Source of the DNA: UBA168 sp011055275 | GTDB lineage: Archaea > Thermoproteota > Thermoprotei_A > Marsarchaeales > UBA168 | Reading direction: 5' to 3' (one strand) | NCBI GenBank assembly: GCA_046635845.1 | Contig: JAQQXN010000004.1 | Length of the DNA: 62,684 nucleotides | Shown: piece after piece, positions 42,634-50,321 of the stretch | Layout: each line of letters starts with the position of its first letter | Numbering within the stretch: position 1 is the first letter of the stretch | The notes under the pieces: model-generated | Told to the model about the DNA's origin: nothing | What the model saw: the letters and a program-made list of their open reading frames with translations, nothing else | Database searches by the model: none | Translations under genes and position numbers: made by a program

Positions 42634-43828
42634 CTCTTAATGCTATGCTTCTTTGCTCATCTAGAATCCTTTGGTCCTTGTCTGTCCAGAGCATGACTGG
42701 CCCACGGCGCGTTAGGTCGGGGCTGACCAGTTCTCTTATCATGAATTCGAATTCCTCTGTAGTTGGCTCCTTGCCTCCCAAGCCCCCTATGAAGGAGCCA
42801 ATGTGAGGAGCATCTGGTGCCCCGTAAAGCGAACTCGCTATCTCGGCATAAAGGGCGCCTCCGAAACCGGGGGAGACATCTTGATCGAAGACGGCTACTC
42901 CTCTTTTTCCAGCCAATGCACTTAAGAGATCATCTCTTGGGAAGGGTCTCAAGACCCATGGCCTTATTAAGCCTACCTTAATTCCTTTTTCCCTAATGGA
43001 TTTTATCGCCTTTCTGGCCATTGTGGCAAAGGAGCTCGTCATGACGATGACGTAATCTGCGTCCTCTGCCATGTATTCGTCAATCAAACTGCGCTTTATG
43101 CCAAAGACCTTCTCGTAATCGCTTATGGCCTTTTTTAGCTCATCAAGGGTGCTGATCTGGGCCAGGTGCATCTGGTATTTGAAGTAGGAGTAAACGGAGG
43201 GGTCGAGCACCGTTGGGCCCATGGATGGCATGTTGCCAGCGGAAATTGCTGGAATTGGATAAGGCGGAAGAAAGTCTCCTAGCTCATCAGGTATCATGAC
43301 CTTTTCCCTTGTGAATGATAAGTAAAATCCATCTATGTTGACCATTGACGGGAGCATTACCTTGCGACTCTCGGACACCCGGTATGCTATCAGTACGGAG
43401 TCAAGGGCTTCCTGGCATGTTTCCGCGTAGAACTGGAGGAAGCCAGAGTCTCTTGCAGCCAAGGCATCGTTGTGATCTGGTAAAAGGGTAAGTGGCGCGG
43501 CCAGTCCTCTTGAGACATTCGCGAGCACGAAAGGAGCACGCCATCCCGAAACGTTGTAGAGCATTTCGAAGGCATAAAGGAGGCCTTGTGAAGAGGTGGC
43601 GGTGAAGGTACGCGCGCCTGCGAGCGCTGCAGCGCCAGCTGCAGTTATCATGGAGTGCTCAGATTCCATCTTGGTTATCCTCGCCCTTATGAGCCCGTTG
43701 GCAGCCCATTCAGAGAGCTTTTCGACTATTTCGGTCTGTGGAGTTATGGGATATATGGGAACATAATCGACTTGCGCTAGCCGAGCTCCCCAAGCTATCG
43801 CTTCATTTCCCGTTATCAGGTCAAGCAA
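42590..43828 (-). CDS. porA: 2-oxoacid:ferredoxin oxidoreductase, alpha subunit
   Basis: This is an alpha subunit of about 412 residues. It has GNEAIAWGARLAQVDYVPIYPITPQTE at the N-terminus, ESEHSMITAAGAAALAGARTFTATSSQG (the conserved glutamate near the thiamine), and the C-terminal domain II with VIVMTSSFATMARKAI and GLIRPWVLRPFP. The frame is open to 43870, but the TTG at 43828 overlaps the preceding stop and starts the protein directly before the conserved TGNEAIA block, so I take that. The gene order gamma-delta, alpha, beta is common in archaea. Confidence 0.93.
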   Translation of the reverse strand: MLDLITGNEAIAWGARLAQVDYVPIYPITPQTEIVEKLSEWAANGLIRARITKMESEHSMITAAGAAALAGARTFTATSSQGLLYAFEMLYNVSGWRAPFVLANVSRGLAAPLTLLPDHNDALAARDSGFLQFYAETCQEALDSVLIAYRVSESRKVMLPSMVNIDGFYLSFTREKVMIPDELGDFLPPYPIPAISAGNMPSMGPTVLDPSVYSYFKYQMHLAQISTLDELKKAISDYEKVFGIKRSLIDEYMAEDADYVIVMTSSFATMARKAIKSIREKGIKVGLIRPWVLRPFPRDDLLSALAGKRGVAVFDQDVSPGFGGALYAEIASSLYGAPDAPHIGSFIGGLGGKEPTTEEFEFMIRELVSPDLTRRGPVMLWTDKDQRILDEQRSIALRGGVIGRRSLHKDHP

Positions 43829-44687
43829 TCGGTTGCACCTCGGTTTCAGGGTACTCTTGAATGGCGCCAAAGGGACAGACGCTTTTACATATCATGCACC
43901 CCTTGCAATTGTCGTATGATATGGAAGGCATGTGCTTTTCGTCAAGGGTTATAACTGATTCGGGGCAAGCAACGTAGCATAGGAAACATGCCTTACACCT
44001 ATCGAGCGTGATGACTGGCCTTTTCACTCTCCACGAGCCGGTCTTTCTCATAACAGAAGTGCCGCTTGCTTTTATGATTGGGTTGCTCAATTCCCAGGGC
44101 TCTGGGCTTAGTTCCAAAATAGATGCAGAAGACTTTTCTTCGGGCCAAGGCTTAGGTAAGGGCTTGCCCTTTACCTCGTAAAATAAGTCCTCAGCTAAAG
44201 CCTGTTCCACTTCAAGTAACGACCTAGGTACCCTTATCTCCTTCTCTATGGCGGTCTTTATGCTGCTCACATCTAGTTTGGCTATGACGGCTGCAGCTGC
44301 AGCTGCCGCAGCGATGCTCAGCGCAAAGACGCCAAGCCTGGAGATAGATGACGTCAGGTCGACGCAGAGCATTCCGTTTTCATCCTTTTTTGAATTTACA
44401 ATCACGATTCCCGAAAGGTGGGCTTGTGAACTCACGCCTCTGTCGACCAAGACCGTTATGTCTGCGTTTGCGGACCCCCTCTCCTCTATGTCGAGAGCCG
44501 AAGCGCGGACATAAGAGTAAACGGGCGCTCCCCTGCGCTCCGCGCCATAGAGGGGAAAGTCCTGAACGTTATAGCCATGTATGAAAAGCGCCCTTCCAAG
44601 AACCCTCGCTGCGGTCTTGATCCCCTGCCCCCCTCTTCCGAAGAAAGCTACAGTTACTTGTCCATTCCGAGGGTCTAAGTTTACCAT
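43821..44687 (-). CDS. porGD: 2-oxoacid:ferredoxin oxidoreductase, fused gamma-delta subunit
   Basis: In this 288-residue protein two usually separate subunits are joined. Residues about 10-180 are the gamma domain (FFGRGGQGIKTAARVLGRA, PLYGAERRGAPVYSYVR). Residues about 225-288 are the delta ferredoxin domain with two 4Fe-4S motifs, CKACFLCYVACP and CKGCMICKSVCP. It carries electrons from the thiamine site to soluble ferredoxin. It is the first gene of the oxidoreductase operon, and its ATG is 50 nt from the next gene upstream on the same strand. Confidence 0.93.
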   Translation of the reverse strand: MVNLDPRNGQVTVAFFGRGGQGIKTAARVLGRALFIHGYNVQDFPLYGAERRGAPVYSYVRASALDIEERGSANADITVLVDRGVSSQAHLSGIVIVNSKKDENGMLCVDLTSSISRLGVFALSIAAAAAAAAVIAKLDVSSIKTAIEKEIRVPRSLLEVEQALAEDLFYEVKGKPLPKPWPEEKSSASILELSPEPWELSNPIIKASGTSVMRKTGSWRVKRPVITLDRCKACFLCYVACPESVITLDEKHMPSISYDNCKGCMICKSVCPFGAIQEYPETEVQPIA

Positions 44688-44737
44688 ATGTATTTAGCGC
44701 GTTGGCGTTTAAGGCGTAAGCGTGAAAAATAAGGGAG

Positions 44738-46042
44738 CTAATAAGGTAGGTTGGCGAAGAATGAATCTGCCCTCTTTCTCCAAGACCAGAAACCGTCAAA
44801 GCTGCTTGGATAGGCCGAGTAGATGTCCATGGCAGTCTTTACGTCAGACGCCATCTGCCTGAGCTTTAATAGGATGCTTGGCCTCTTCAATCCTCTTATC
44901 ATGATTTCGACCTCCTTTCTAAGGTTTATGTTGACTTCTCCTGTGACAGCAGCTTGCGTTACGGTCTTCTCGTCCATTATACCGGATGACATCCCGAAGT
45001 TTATGTCATCGTTACTTAACTTGATGAGGAAGCGTCTGAAAACGTCAAGCCCTGCCTGCTTGACACCGTATTCCTTCATGTACGTGACGTTGTAGTTCCA
45101 GAGCTCGTTTATGCCTGGAAGATCAGCCTGACTTAGAGCGTTGGCCACAGCTTCAGCGGCAAACTTAGCGCTTAGCATGCCGCTACCTATGCCACCACCT
45201 GTAACTGGATTGACGGTGGCAGCAGCGTCGCCTGCTAGCACTATACCGTTCCCTACCATGGTGGCAAATGGCCTCCTGGTTGGAACCGTGTCACCGCTTC
45301 CAGCCACGATCTTGCCCTCATATTTTCCCTTGATCCAGTTTTCAGTAGCGATCTTGGGATTAGGGTACTTACCTATCATCGTTACCCCAAGGCCAACGTT
45401 AGAGAGGTTTCCCTCGGGAAACAGCCATATGTACCCGCCAGGGGACGTGTTCTGATCAAAGATTAACCTTAGGTAGCCGTGTTCTATTGCTGGTTTCATA
45501 TCTTCCATTATTATCCTGTAAGCGGCGACTGCGTCTTTTTTCTCAACTACTTTTTCGATCCCCCATTCGTCTGGCAAGGTCCCTCTTAACCTGGTTTTGT
45601 TGCCGGACGCGTCCAAAACGACCCTTGCAGTTATCTCATCACTTCCCTTTACACCAATGACGCGCCCATCCCTTATCATAGGGGCATCTACGTGAAAGTT
45701 ATCCATGAACTTTGCGCCAGCGCTTTCCGCCTCATCCACAAGCGCTGAACCCAACCCAACCCTGTCCACCGTGTATCCGTATCCTTGTATGCGGAAGGCT
45801 GTCTTTCCATCAGGGGAGATAAGGTCGGCGCCCAGGATCCTTTCCCGTATAACGTTTGATGGAAGCGTGACGCCCGCTTTTTTCAGGTCTTCCTCTCCTA
45901 TGGCATCTCCGCAGGCTTTGTCCCCGATCCTACTTTTAGGTTTGGCGTCGAGCAGGAGCACTTTGAAACCTTGGCTCGCTAGCTTTTTCGCAGCCACCGC
46001 TCCTGTTGTGGCCGCCCCAACCACGATAACGTCGTAATCCAA
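44738..46042 (-). CDS. Geranylgeranyl reductase family FAD protein
   Basis: This 434-residue flavoprotein begins with the FAD-binding motif VVGAATTGAVAAKKLASQGF and includes GDKACGDAIG, DASGNKTRLRG and the second FAD motif GNGIVLAGDAAATVNPVTGGGIG. These mark the digeranylgeranylglycerophospholipid reductase family, which saturates isoprenoid chains of archaeal membrane lipids. Some members instead act on other isoprenoids. Two residues in the first glycine motif are alanine/threonine (G-A-A-T-T-G), a mild variation. It lies on the same strand as the oxidoreductase operon, 50 nt upstream, so it may share transcription and use reduced ferredoxin from it. Confidence 0.88.
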   Translation of the reverse strand: MDYDVIVVGAATTGAVAAKKLASQGFKVLLLDAKPKSRIGDKACGDAIGEEDLKKAGVTLPSNVIRERILGADLISPDGKTAFRIQGYGYTVDRVGLGSALVDEAESAGAKFMDNFHVDAPMIRDGRVIGVKGSDEITARVVLDASGNKTRLRGTLPDEWGIEKVVEKKDAVAAYRIIMEDMKPAIEHGYLRLIFDQNTSPGGYIWLFPEGNLSNVGLGVTMIGKYPNPKIATENWIKGKYEGKIVAGSGDTVPTRRPFATMVGNGIVLAGDAAATVNPVTGGGIGSGMLSAKFAAEAVANALSQADLPGINELWNYNVTYMKEYGVKQAGLDVFRRFLIKLSNDDINFGMSSGIMDEKTVTQAAVTGEVNINLRKEVEIMIRGLKRPSILLKLRQMASDVKTAMDIYSAYPSSFDGFWSWRKRADSFFANLPY

Positions 46043-46156
46043 CTTTTAATAAACAAAAAAGCTGCCCCTTAAGTCTTTTTAGCGTTTTGCAGTTTGTTTT
46101 GCGAAAGCCTTGAACCGAGGGTAAGCCGTTTAAGTCATATCAGGCCTGTAATTGGA

Positions 46157-46927
46157 ATGTATTATACAGGAAAAGGCGATAATGGTCAGACCTCGTTTGG
46201 ACCGGGAAAGCTCCCCAAAGGTGAGCAAATATTTGAGTTGATCGGCGGAATCGACGAGCTTAACTCGGTTGTGGGCTTGACCTTAATACACGTTCCGCTG
46301 GAGCCCGTCCGGGAAAAATTGCTTTCAATACAGAACGATCTCTTCGTAATGGGCGCAGATCTGTATTACGCTTTCGAGGGTGGTGAGAAGAAAGTCAGCT
46401 TCAACGAAAGTAAAGTCAGGGAACTTGAAAGCGCCATAGATGACATGGCAAAGGCCCTTCCACCTCTGGCGTCGTTCGTGATTCCTGGGGGAAGTGAGGC
46501 GGCCGCTTACCTCCACGTGGCGAGGGCGGTGTGCAGAAGGGTTGAGCGTGAAGCGGTGAGGGCATCTTCTGCGCACGGTATTAACCCCGAGATATTGCGC
46601 TATCTAAACAGGCTTTCCTCGTACTTTTTCGTTGCTGCGCTCTATTGTAATGCCAAACTAGGCGTCAAGGAAAAGTCGCCTAAGTATTCACGAAGTCTGG
46701 GTACCTTCTCCATCGTATACATCGCCGTTAACTGCGTCATTAATTTCTTTGGCAAGGAAGTGGTCTTTTACTTCAACAACGACTTTTTTTACCCCTGGCA
46801 GGGCCGATACCTTGTCCTTTATTTGCAAAGCTATGGCATATGCAAACTGCGCTGGGCAGAACGGAGTGGTCAGGTGAAACCTTACCTTGACCTCGTTGTC
46901 GCTACTTATGTCTACCTCGTCCACTAG
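46157..46927 (+). CDS. PduO-type ATP:cob(I)alamin adenosyltransferase with long antisense tail
   Basis: The first 175 or so residues are a PduO-type adenosyltransferase. The N-terminal motif is TGKGDNGQTSFGPG, with the D-E-L-N-S motif in GGIDELNSVVG, NDLFVMGADLY, and ARAVCRRVEREAVRA plus RYLNRLSSYFFVAALY. It makes adenosylcobalamin. After VKEKSPKYSR about 80 more residues follow without a stop, encoded antisense to the MIP18-like gene, and these look unlike the family. The frame is open to 46094, but a TATA-like CGTTTAAGTC about 27 nt before the ATG at 46157 supports this start, which begins exactly at the conserved MYYTGKGD. Confidence 0.88.
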   Translation: MYYTGKGDNGQTSFGPGKLPKGEQIFELIGGIDELNSVVGLTLIHVPLEPVREKLLSIQNDLFVMGADLYYAFEGGEKKVSFNESKVRELESAIDDMAKALPPLASFVIPGGSEAAAYLHVARAVCRRVEREAVRASSAHGINPEILRYLNRLSSYFFVAALYCNAKLGVKEKSPKYSRSLGTFSIVYIAVNCVINFFGKEVVFYFNNDFFYPWQGRYLVLYLQSYGICKLRWAERSGQVKPYLDLVVATYVYLVH

Positions 46928-47008
46928 GTTCATTTCAACGATCCCGACTTGGGCCTCGGGATCCACAACGTCTTCGATGCTCTTAAGGACATCTTCCTCT
47001 GTTATCAA
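46688..47008 (-). CDS. MIP18/DUF59 family Fe-S assembly protein
   Basis: This 106-residue protein of the MIP18 (SufT/PaaD-like) family has the pattern SIEDVVDPEAQVGIVEMNLVDEVDI, the cysteine region LTTPFCP (the T-T-P-x-C-P motif), and the strand VKKVVVEV. These proteins take part in iron-sulfur cluster assembly or delivery. The C-terminal DHFLAKEI is also seen in archaeal members. It is fully overlapped on its 5' two thirds by the antisense tail of the adenosyltransferase frame. Since the MIP18 sequence is well conserved, this strand is the genuine coding one there. Confidence 0.88.
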   Translation of the reverse strand: MITEEDVLKSIEDVVDPEAQVGIVEMNLVDEVDISSDNEVKVRFHLTTPFCPAQFAYAIALQIKDKVSALPGVKKVVVEVKDHFLAKEINDAVNGDVYDGEGTQTS

Positions 47009-47130
47009 CTCTACATTTTAACTGCAGACCGCAGAAGAAAAAAATTTTGGATGGTTGTTGTACAGGTGGCGAACCCGATTGCTTCATGATCTGTCTACTG
47101 TAGAAGGCGCAGGGATCTTTCCCCTATTAA

Positions 47131-47332
47131 GTGATCTACCAGCTCTAACGGAAGGGTTTTTCCGGTTCATTAGTACGCTTGCTTTAACATGCGAGATATG
47201 AGAGAAGTACTCCAGCGTGCTATCCGTGAAGACGCGATCATCCCCGACTGCTTTATCCACGCTCCAGGGGTATGGCCCCATCTGGGCGACGAGCCTGCAC
47301 GTTTCCAGTTGGGAGTCTATGCATTTTTCCAA
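47131..47332 (-). pseudogene. tnpB 3' remnant / omega-RNA-like relic (copy 3)
   Basis: The minus-strand translation contains STLEYFSHISHVKASVLMNR followed by KNPSVRAG. This aligns with SMMEYLQSIPHVKASAAMNR and EALTVRSG of the 22.8 kb relic. The DNA ends CCCTTCCGTTAG...GGTAGATCAC, like the other right ends. No zinc ribbon or catalytic part is left. Confidence 0.65.
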
Positions 47333-47448
47333 AGGGGTTTGTCTAACTCATTAAGCGAACTTCCGCCCCTTGCCTCTCCACGGCATTAAGTCATTCGTGG
47401 TATACCAGCAAGTGGGATAAAGCTGAAATAGCCACGCAGGGCTTGCTT

Positions 47449-47577
47449 ATGGCCATCATAATACCAACGTATCCGGGGGCTAGTTACGTGCTTTATGCGA
47501 AGATTGTTGTGACCATTGGCTTGTTGGTTGGACTTGTTTACGTCGTCAAAAAGATAAGGTCAGTGCCAAAGGCTTGA
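47449..47577 (+). CDS. Possible 42-residue single-span membrane peptide or gene remnant
   Basis: ATG at 47449 (or TTG at 47443) opens a 42-residue frame, MAIIIPTYPGASYVLYAKIV and on, with one hydrophobic span (IVVTIGLLVGLVYVV) and a basic end (KKIRSVPKA). The same frame is open upstream to about 47350, so it may be the 3' end of a decayed membrane protein. No promoter is clear. The rest of the 47009-47682 gap holds the tnpB relic and the agmatinase promoter. Confidence 0.3.
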   Translation: MAIIIPTYPGASYVLYAKIVVTIGLLVGLVYVVKKIRSVPKA

Positions 47578-47650
47578 AGGGTCCCAATTTATCTGCCGTT
47601 AGACGATAAATGCGAGTTCCTCCCGTTTTTGAGAGCTTTTACCAAGCTTA

Positions 47651-47660
47651 AGGTTAAAAT
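47651..47660 (+). promoter_or_regulatory. TATA-like box for the agmatinase gene
   Basis: AGGTTAAAAT is centred about 27 nt before the ATG at 47683. Confidence 0.5.
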
Positions 47661-47682
47661 GCGTCCTGCGCGAATATGAATT

Positions 47683-48615
47683 ATGGATGATGAGTTAAGC
47701 ATGTACCTGTCTAGGGTTGGTCTTACGTTTCCTGGCCTCGAAACGACCATCGATTCCTCTGAGTACGTTTTCTTCGGCGTTCCGTTTGACTCCAGCTCTT
47801 CGGCGTTTCCGGGTTCTCGCTACGGCCCTAAGGCGATAAGGGACGTTATACAGGGAATGGAGCTGTGGTCTGAGTACTTCGGCGTGGACCTTGAGGAAAT
47901 GCGCGTTTACGACGCTGGAGACTTGGCTGTTAGCCATGGCGACGCGGTGGCAACTGCAAACATGCTTAAGCGTGCCGTCCAGAAGATTACCTCGCTTGGC
48001 AAGATCCCAATAATGATAGGAGGAGAGCACACGTTCACGCCCTTTGCGGCCCTAGCGGCTGGAGCTGATTCTCTTATAGTGCTCGACGCGCACGCTGATT
48101 GCAGAAAGGACTACCTCGGAAATCCCCTATCTCACGCGTGTGCCACGAGAATATGGGTGGATTCTGGAGGTAAGCGCACCTTTCAGATAGGAATTAGGGC
48201 TACTTCTAGGGAAGAGCGCGATTACTGTAAAGAAAAAGGGATAATCCAGTTCTCTCCCTTTCAGCTTCAATCAGAATCCTTTATGAAATCGTTGACCGAC
48301 TTTGTAAGGAAGTCGCGTTCTCTTTATCTCTCAATTGATATGGATGCCTTTGATCCGAGCTATGCTCCGGGAGTTGGTACTCCTGAACCTTTTGGTATCT
48401 CTCCTATTGATGTGCTGAGGATCTTTGAAGCTATATCGGGCGCAAATCTGGTTGGTTTTGACGTAATGGAGCTTTGTCCACTCCGTGATCCCTCATATTC
48501 TAGCTCGGCCCTGGCAGCCAAGCTGGTCATGGAACTTTACGCGTCCAAGAAGGCGCGTTTGACCCGGTCGGGAGGGGGAGTTCGATCGCATCGCGCACTA
48601 AGCCACTGGCAGTAA
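47683..48615 (+). CDS. speB: Agmatinase/ureohydrolase family enzyme
   Basis: This 310-residue member of the arginase family uses two manganese ions. Ligand motifs appear in order: GGEHT (near residue 120), LDAHADCR (near 143), and SIDMDAFDPSYAPGVGTPEP (near 225). All metal ligands are present. The PGVGTPEPFG form is usual in agmatinases, which cut agmatine to putrescine and urea; arginase or guanidinobutyrase activity cannot be excluded. Putrescine and spermidine from this route feed deoxyhypusine synthase, whose gene is 3.2 kb downstream. The start is leaderless. Confidence 0.88.
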   Translation: MDDELSMYLSRVGLTFPGLETTIDSSEYVFFGVPFDSSSSAFPGSRYGPKAIRDVIQGMELWSEYFGVDLEEMRVYDAGDLAVSHGDAVATANMLKRAVQKITSLGKIPIMIGGEHTFTPFAALAAGADSLIVLDAHADCRKDYLGNPLSHACATRIWVDSGGKRTFQIGIRATSREERDYCKEKGIIQFSPFQLQSESFMKSLTDFVRKSRSLYLSIDMDAFDPSYAPGVGTPEPFGISPIDVLRIFEAISGANLVGFDVMELCPLRDPSYSSSALAAKLVMELYASKKARLTRSGGGVRSHRALSHWQ

Positions 48616-48636
48616 TAACACAGTGATTGCTTTTTG

Positions 48637-48810
48637 TCACGCAACGTGCGTTATCCTCGACGCCCTGTTGGTCAGTTTAATAAAAACCCGTCCGCCGCAA
48701 CGCGGGCATTTGAACTTAGATATGAGAAGTCCTGATGCCTTCCAATCCTCGTCCGTCAAGATGTAGCCGCACTTTATGCACTGATAAACTGGGTATTGAG
48801 ACTCTGACAT
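48637..48810 (-). CDS. rpoP: DNA-directed RNA polymerase subunit P (Rpb12 homologue)
   Basis: This short gene of 57 residues has YQCIKCGYILTD, CPRCGGRVFIKL and the ending NRASRITHVA. The two C-x-x-C pairs form the zinc ribbon of RpoP, and the C-P-x-C-G-x-R-h-h-x-K pattern with a basic tail is typical. RpoP helps assemble the polymerase core. The ATG at 48810 lies about 22 nt from a palindromic TATA element shared with the divergent aIF1 gene. A generic small zinc-ribbon protein is the alternative reading. Confidence 0.75.
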   Translation of the reverse strand: MSESQYPVYQCIKCGYILTDEDWKASGLLISKFKCPRCGGRVFIKLTNRASRITHVA

Positions 48811-48826
48811 AGGATAAATCAGAAAC

Positions 48827-48837
48827 CCTTATTAAGG
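48827..48837. promoter_or_regulatory. Palindromic TATA element between rpoP and aIF1
   Basis: CCTTATTAAGG is a perfect inverted repeat of 5 bp arms around one base. Its centre is 22 nt from the rpoP ATG and 28 nt from the aIF1 TTG, so one element could serve both genes. Confidence 0.5.
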
Positions 48838-48859
48838 CTTTCATGTAAGTATACTGGGC

Positions 48860-49180
48860 TTGAACAGCAATATGGACGAGGGTTCTAAGATAATAGGTGC
48901 CTCCGACGAAATAGGAATCTGGGAAGACCTTCTTAAGGAACAACAAAAAATCGAAGTACGTGTTGAGAAGAGCAAGTACAAAAAAGAAATCACGGTTGTC
49001 AGCGGGTTTACCGACCCCGCTGAAGCGAAGCGGATTGCTAGTCTTCTCAAGACTAAACTGGCATGCGGCGGTACTTATAAGAACGATGAGATTACTCTCC
49101 AGGGTAATCACGCGAACAGGGTTAAGGAAATACTTGTTGCTGAGGGATATCAGGAATCGAACATTGTTGTAACGCCTTAA
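48860..49180 (+). CDS. Translation initiation factor aIF1 (SUI1 family)
   Basis: This 106-residue SUI1-domain protein has KKEITVVSGF-type first strand, the DPAEAKRIASLLKTKLACGG helix and loop, then TYKNDEITLQGNHANRVKEIL and the last strand SNIVV. aIF1 monitors start-codon choice on the small ribosomal subunit, which is of interest here because many genes seem to use leaderless TTG/GTG starts. The start is TTG 48860 or ATG 48872; TTG fits the promoter better. The N-terminal 35 residues before the domain are polar and variable. Confidence 0.92.
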   Translation: MNSNMDEGSKIIGASDEIGIWEDLLKEQQKIEVRVEKSKYKKEITVVSGFTDPAEAKRIASLLKTKLACGGTYKNDEITLQGNHANRVKEILVAEGYQESNIVVTP

Positions 49181-49214
49181 AAATTATATTTAAAAATTTT
49201 TTGTTAGCAGATAA

Positions 49215-50192
49215 TCACTGCGTTTTATCTTCCCCTTCCTCTTCATCGCCTAGGCCGGTTATATTGAGTCTAGAAAGCATTTCCTTGTACCTGTTCCTGA
49301 CGGTTACTTCCGTTACCTGAGCGGCCATGGCTATCTCCTTCTGCGTGCGGCGGGTCTTAGTTAAGAGGCTCGCAATGTAGATTCCCGCTGCGGCCAAGCC
49401 TGCTGGGTCCTTGCCCGCTGTTATTCCGCTCTCCTGAGCCTTCTTTATAACCTCGGCCGCTTTCTTTTGCGTCTCCGCACTTAGATGCAGGGGACTGGCT
49501 ATTTTGGCAACGTAATCAACTGCATCTGGGACCGGGACGCTAACGCTGTTCTCCCTTAAGAGCAGCCTGTAGCAACGCGCTACATCTTTCCTGCTGGCCT
49601 GCGTATAGCTGCTTATCTCGTCAAGGGAAACCGGGTTGCGAAGCTTCCTGCATGCGGCGTAGATCGCTGCCGCTATTACCGACTCTATACTCCTTCCCCT
49701 TACCATTCCACTAGTAGCTGCCCTGTTATAGATGACGGCTGCCTCATTTCTTATTGAAGTTGGAAGCCCAAGCTGAGAGACGATTCTGTCAAGCTCATTG
49801 AGTGCCTGTATAAGGTTTCTGTCATGACTACCCTGAAGCCTTGAACGTACCTGCCACTTTCTTATCCTCTGAAGCTCGATTCTTTTCTTGACTCCCATTT
49901 TCCCTCCGAGGTTATATATGTCCTTGGTATCAATGGTAGTTGATAGCTGCGCTGCTCCTATGCCGGGAATAGTGGGTTCACCAACTCTGCTTCTCTGATC
50001 CCTCTCTTCTTTTGTGAACGCCCTCCACTCTTGACCGCTGTCCATCGCCTTATCGCTTATGACGGTTCCACAGTCGGCGCATATGGTTTCTCCTCTCTCA
50101 GGATCAAATATTATGTTTGTGCTACCGCATACGGGGCAAACCGCGTTTTTTACCTTAATCCTAGATCCTAGTTCCTCATCGCGATCTTCCAT
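49215..50192 (-). CDS. tfb: Transcription initiation factor IIB
   Basis: This TFB has about 325 residues. The N-terminal zinc ribbon is CPVCGSTNIIFDPERGETIC and ADCG. The B-finger/linker region includes WRAFTKEERDQRSRVGEP. Two cyclin folds follow (RIVSQLGLPTSIRNEAAVIYNRA and VAKIASPLHLSAETQKKAAEVI). TFB bridges TBP and RNA polymerase. The ATG at 50192 is about 24 nt after a strong TATA box; a GTG at 50204 is an alternative. The C-terminus is acidic (DEEEGEDKTQ). Confidence 0.96.
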   Translation of the reverse strand: MEDRDEELGSRIKVKNAVCPVCGSTNIIFDPERGETICADCGTVISDKAMDSGQEWRAFTKEERDQRSRVGEPTIPGIGAAQLSTTIDTKDIYNLGGKMGVKKRIELQRIRKWQVRSRLQGSHDRNLIQALNELDRIVSQLGLPTSIRNEAAVIYNRAATSGMVRGRSIESVIAAAIYAACRKLRNPVSLDEISSYTQASRKDVARCYRLLLRENSVSVPVPDAVDYVAKIASPLHLSAETQKKAAEVIKKAQESGITAGKDPAGLAAAGIYIASLLTKTRRTQKEIAMAAQVTEVTVRNRYKEMLSRLNITGLGDEEEGEDKTQ

Positions 50193-50210
50193 TGAGAACA
50201 CCAACTAAAG

Positions 50211-50220
50211 ATTTATATAC
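50211..50220 (-). promoter_or_regulatory. TATA box for tfb
   Basis: On the minus strand GTATATAAAT, a near-consensus archaeal TATA box, is centred about 24 nt before the ATG at 50192. Confidence 0.65.
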
Positions 50221-50321
50221 GTGATATTTAAGCATTTCTATTTTAGGCTTGGTTCTATCTTCGTGATACTTAAGGAGAAGGGTCAAGTTAACCCTTTAAG
50301 TCCAGTAGGTTATTTCGCGGC

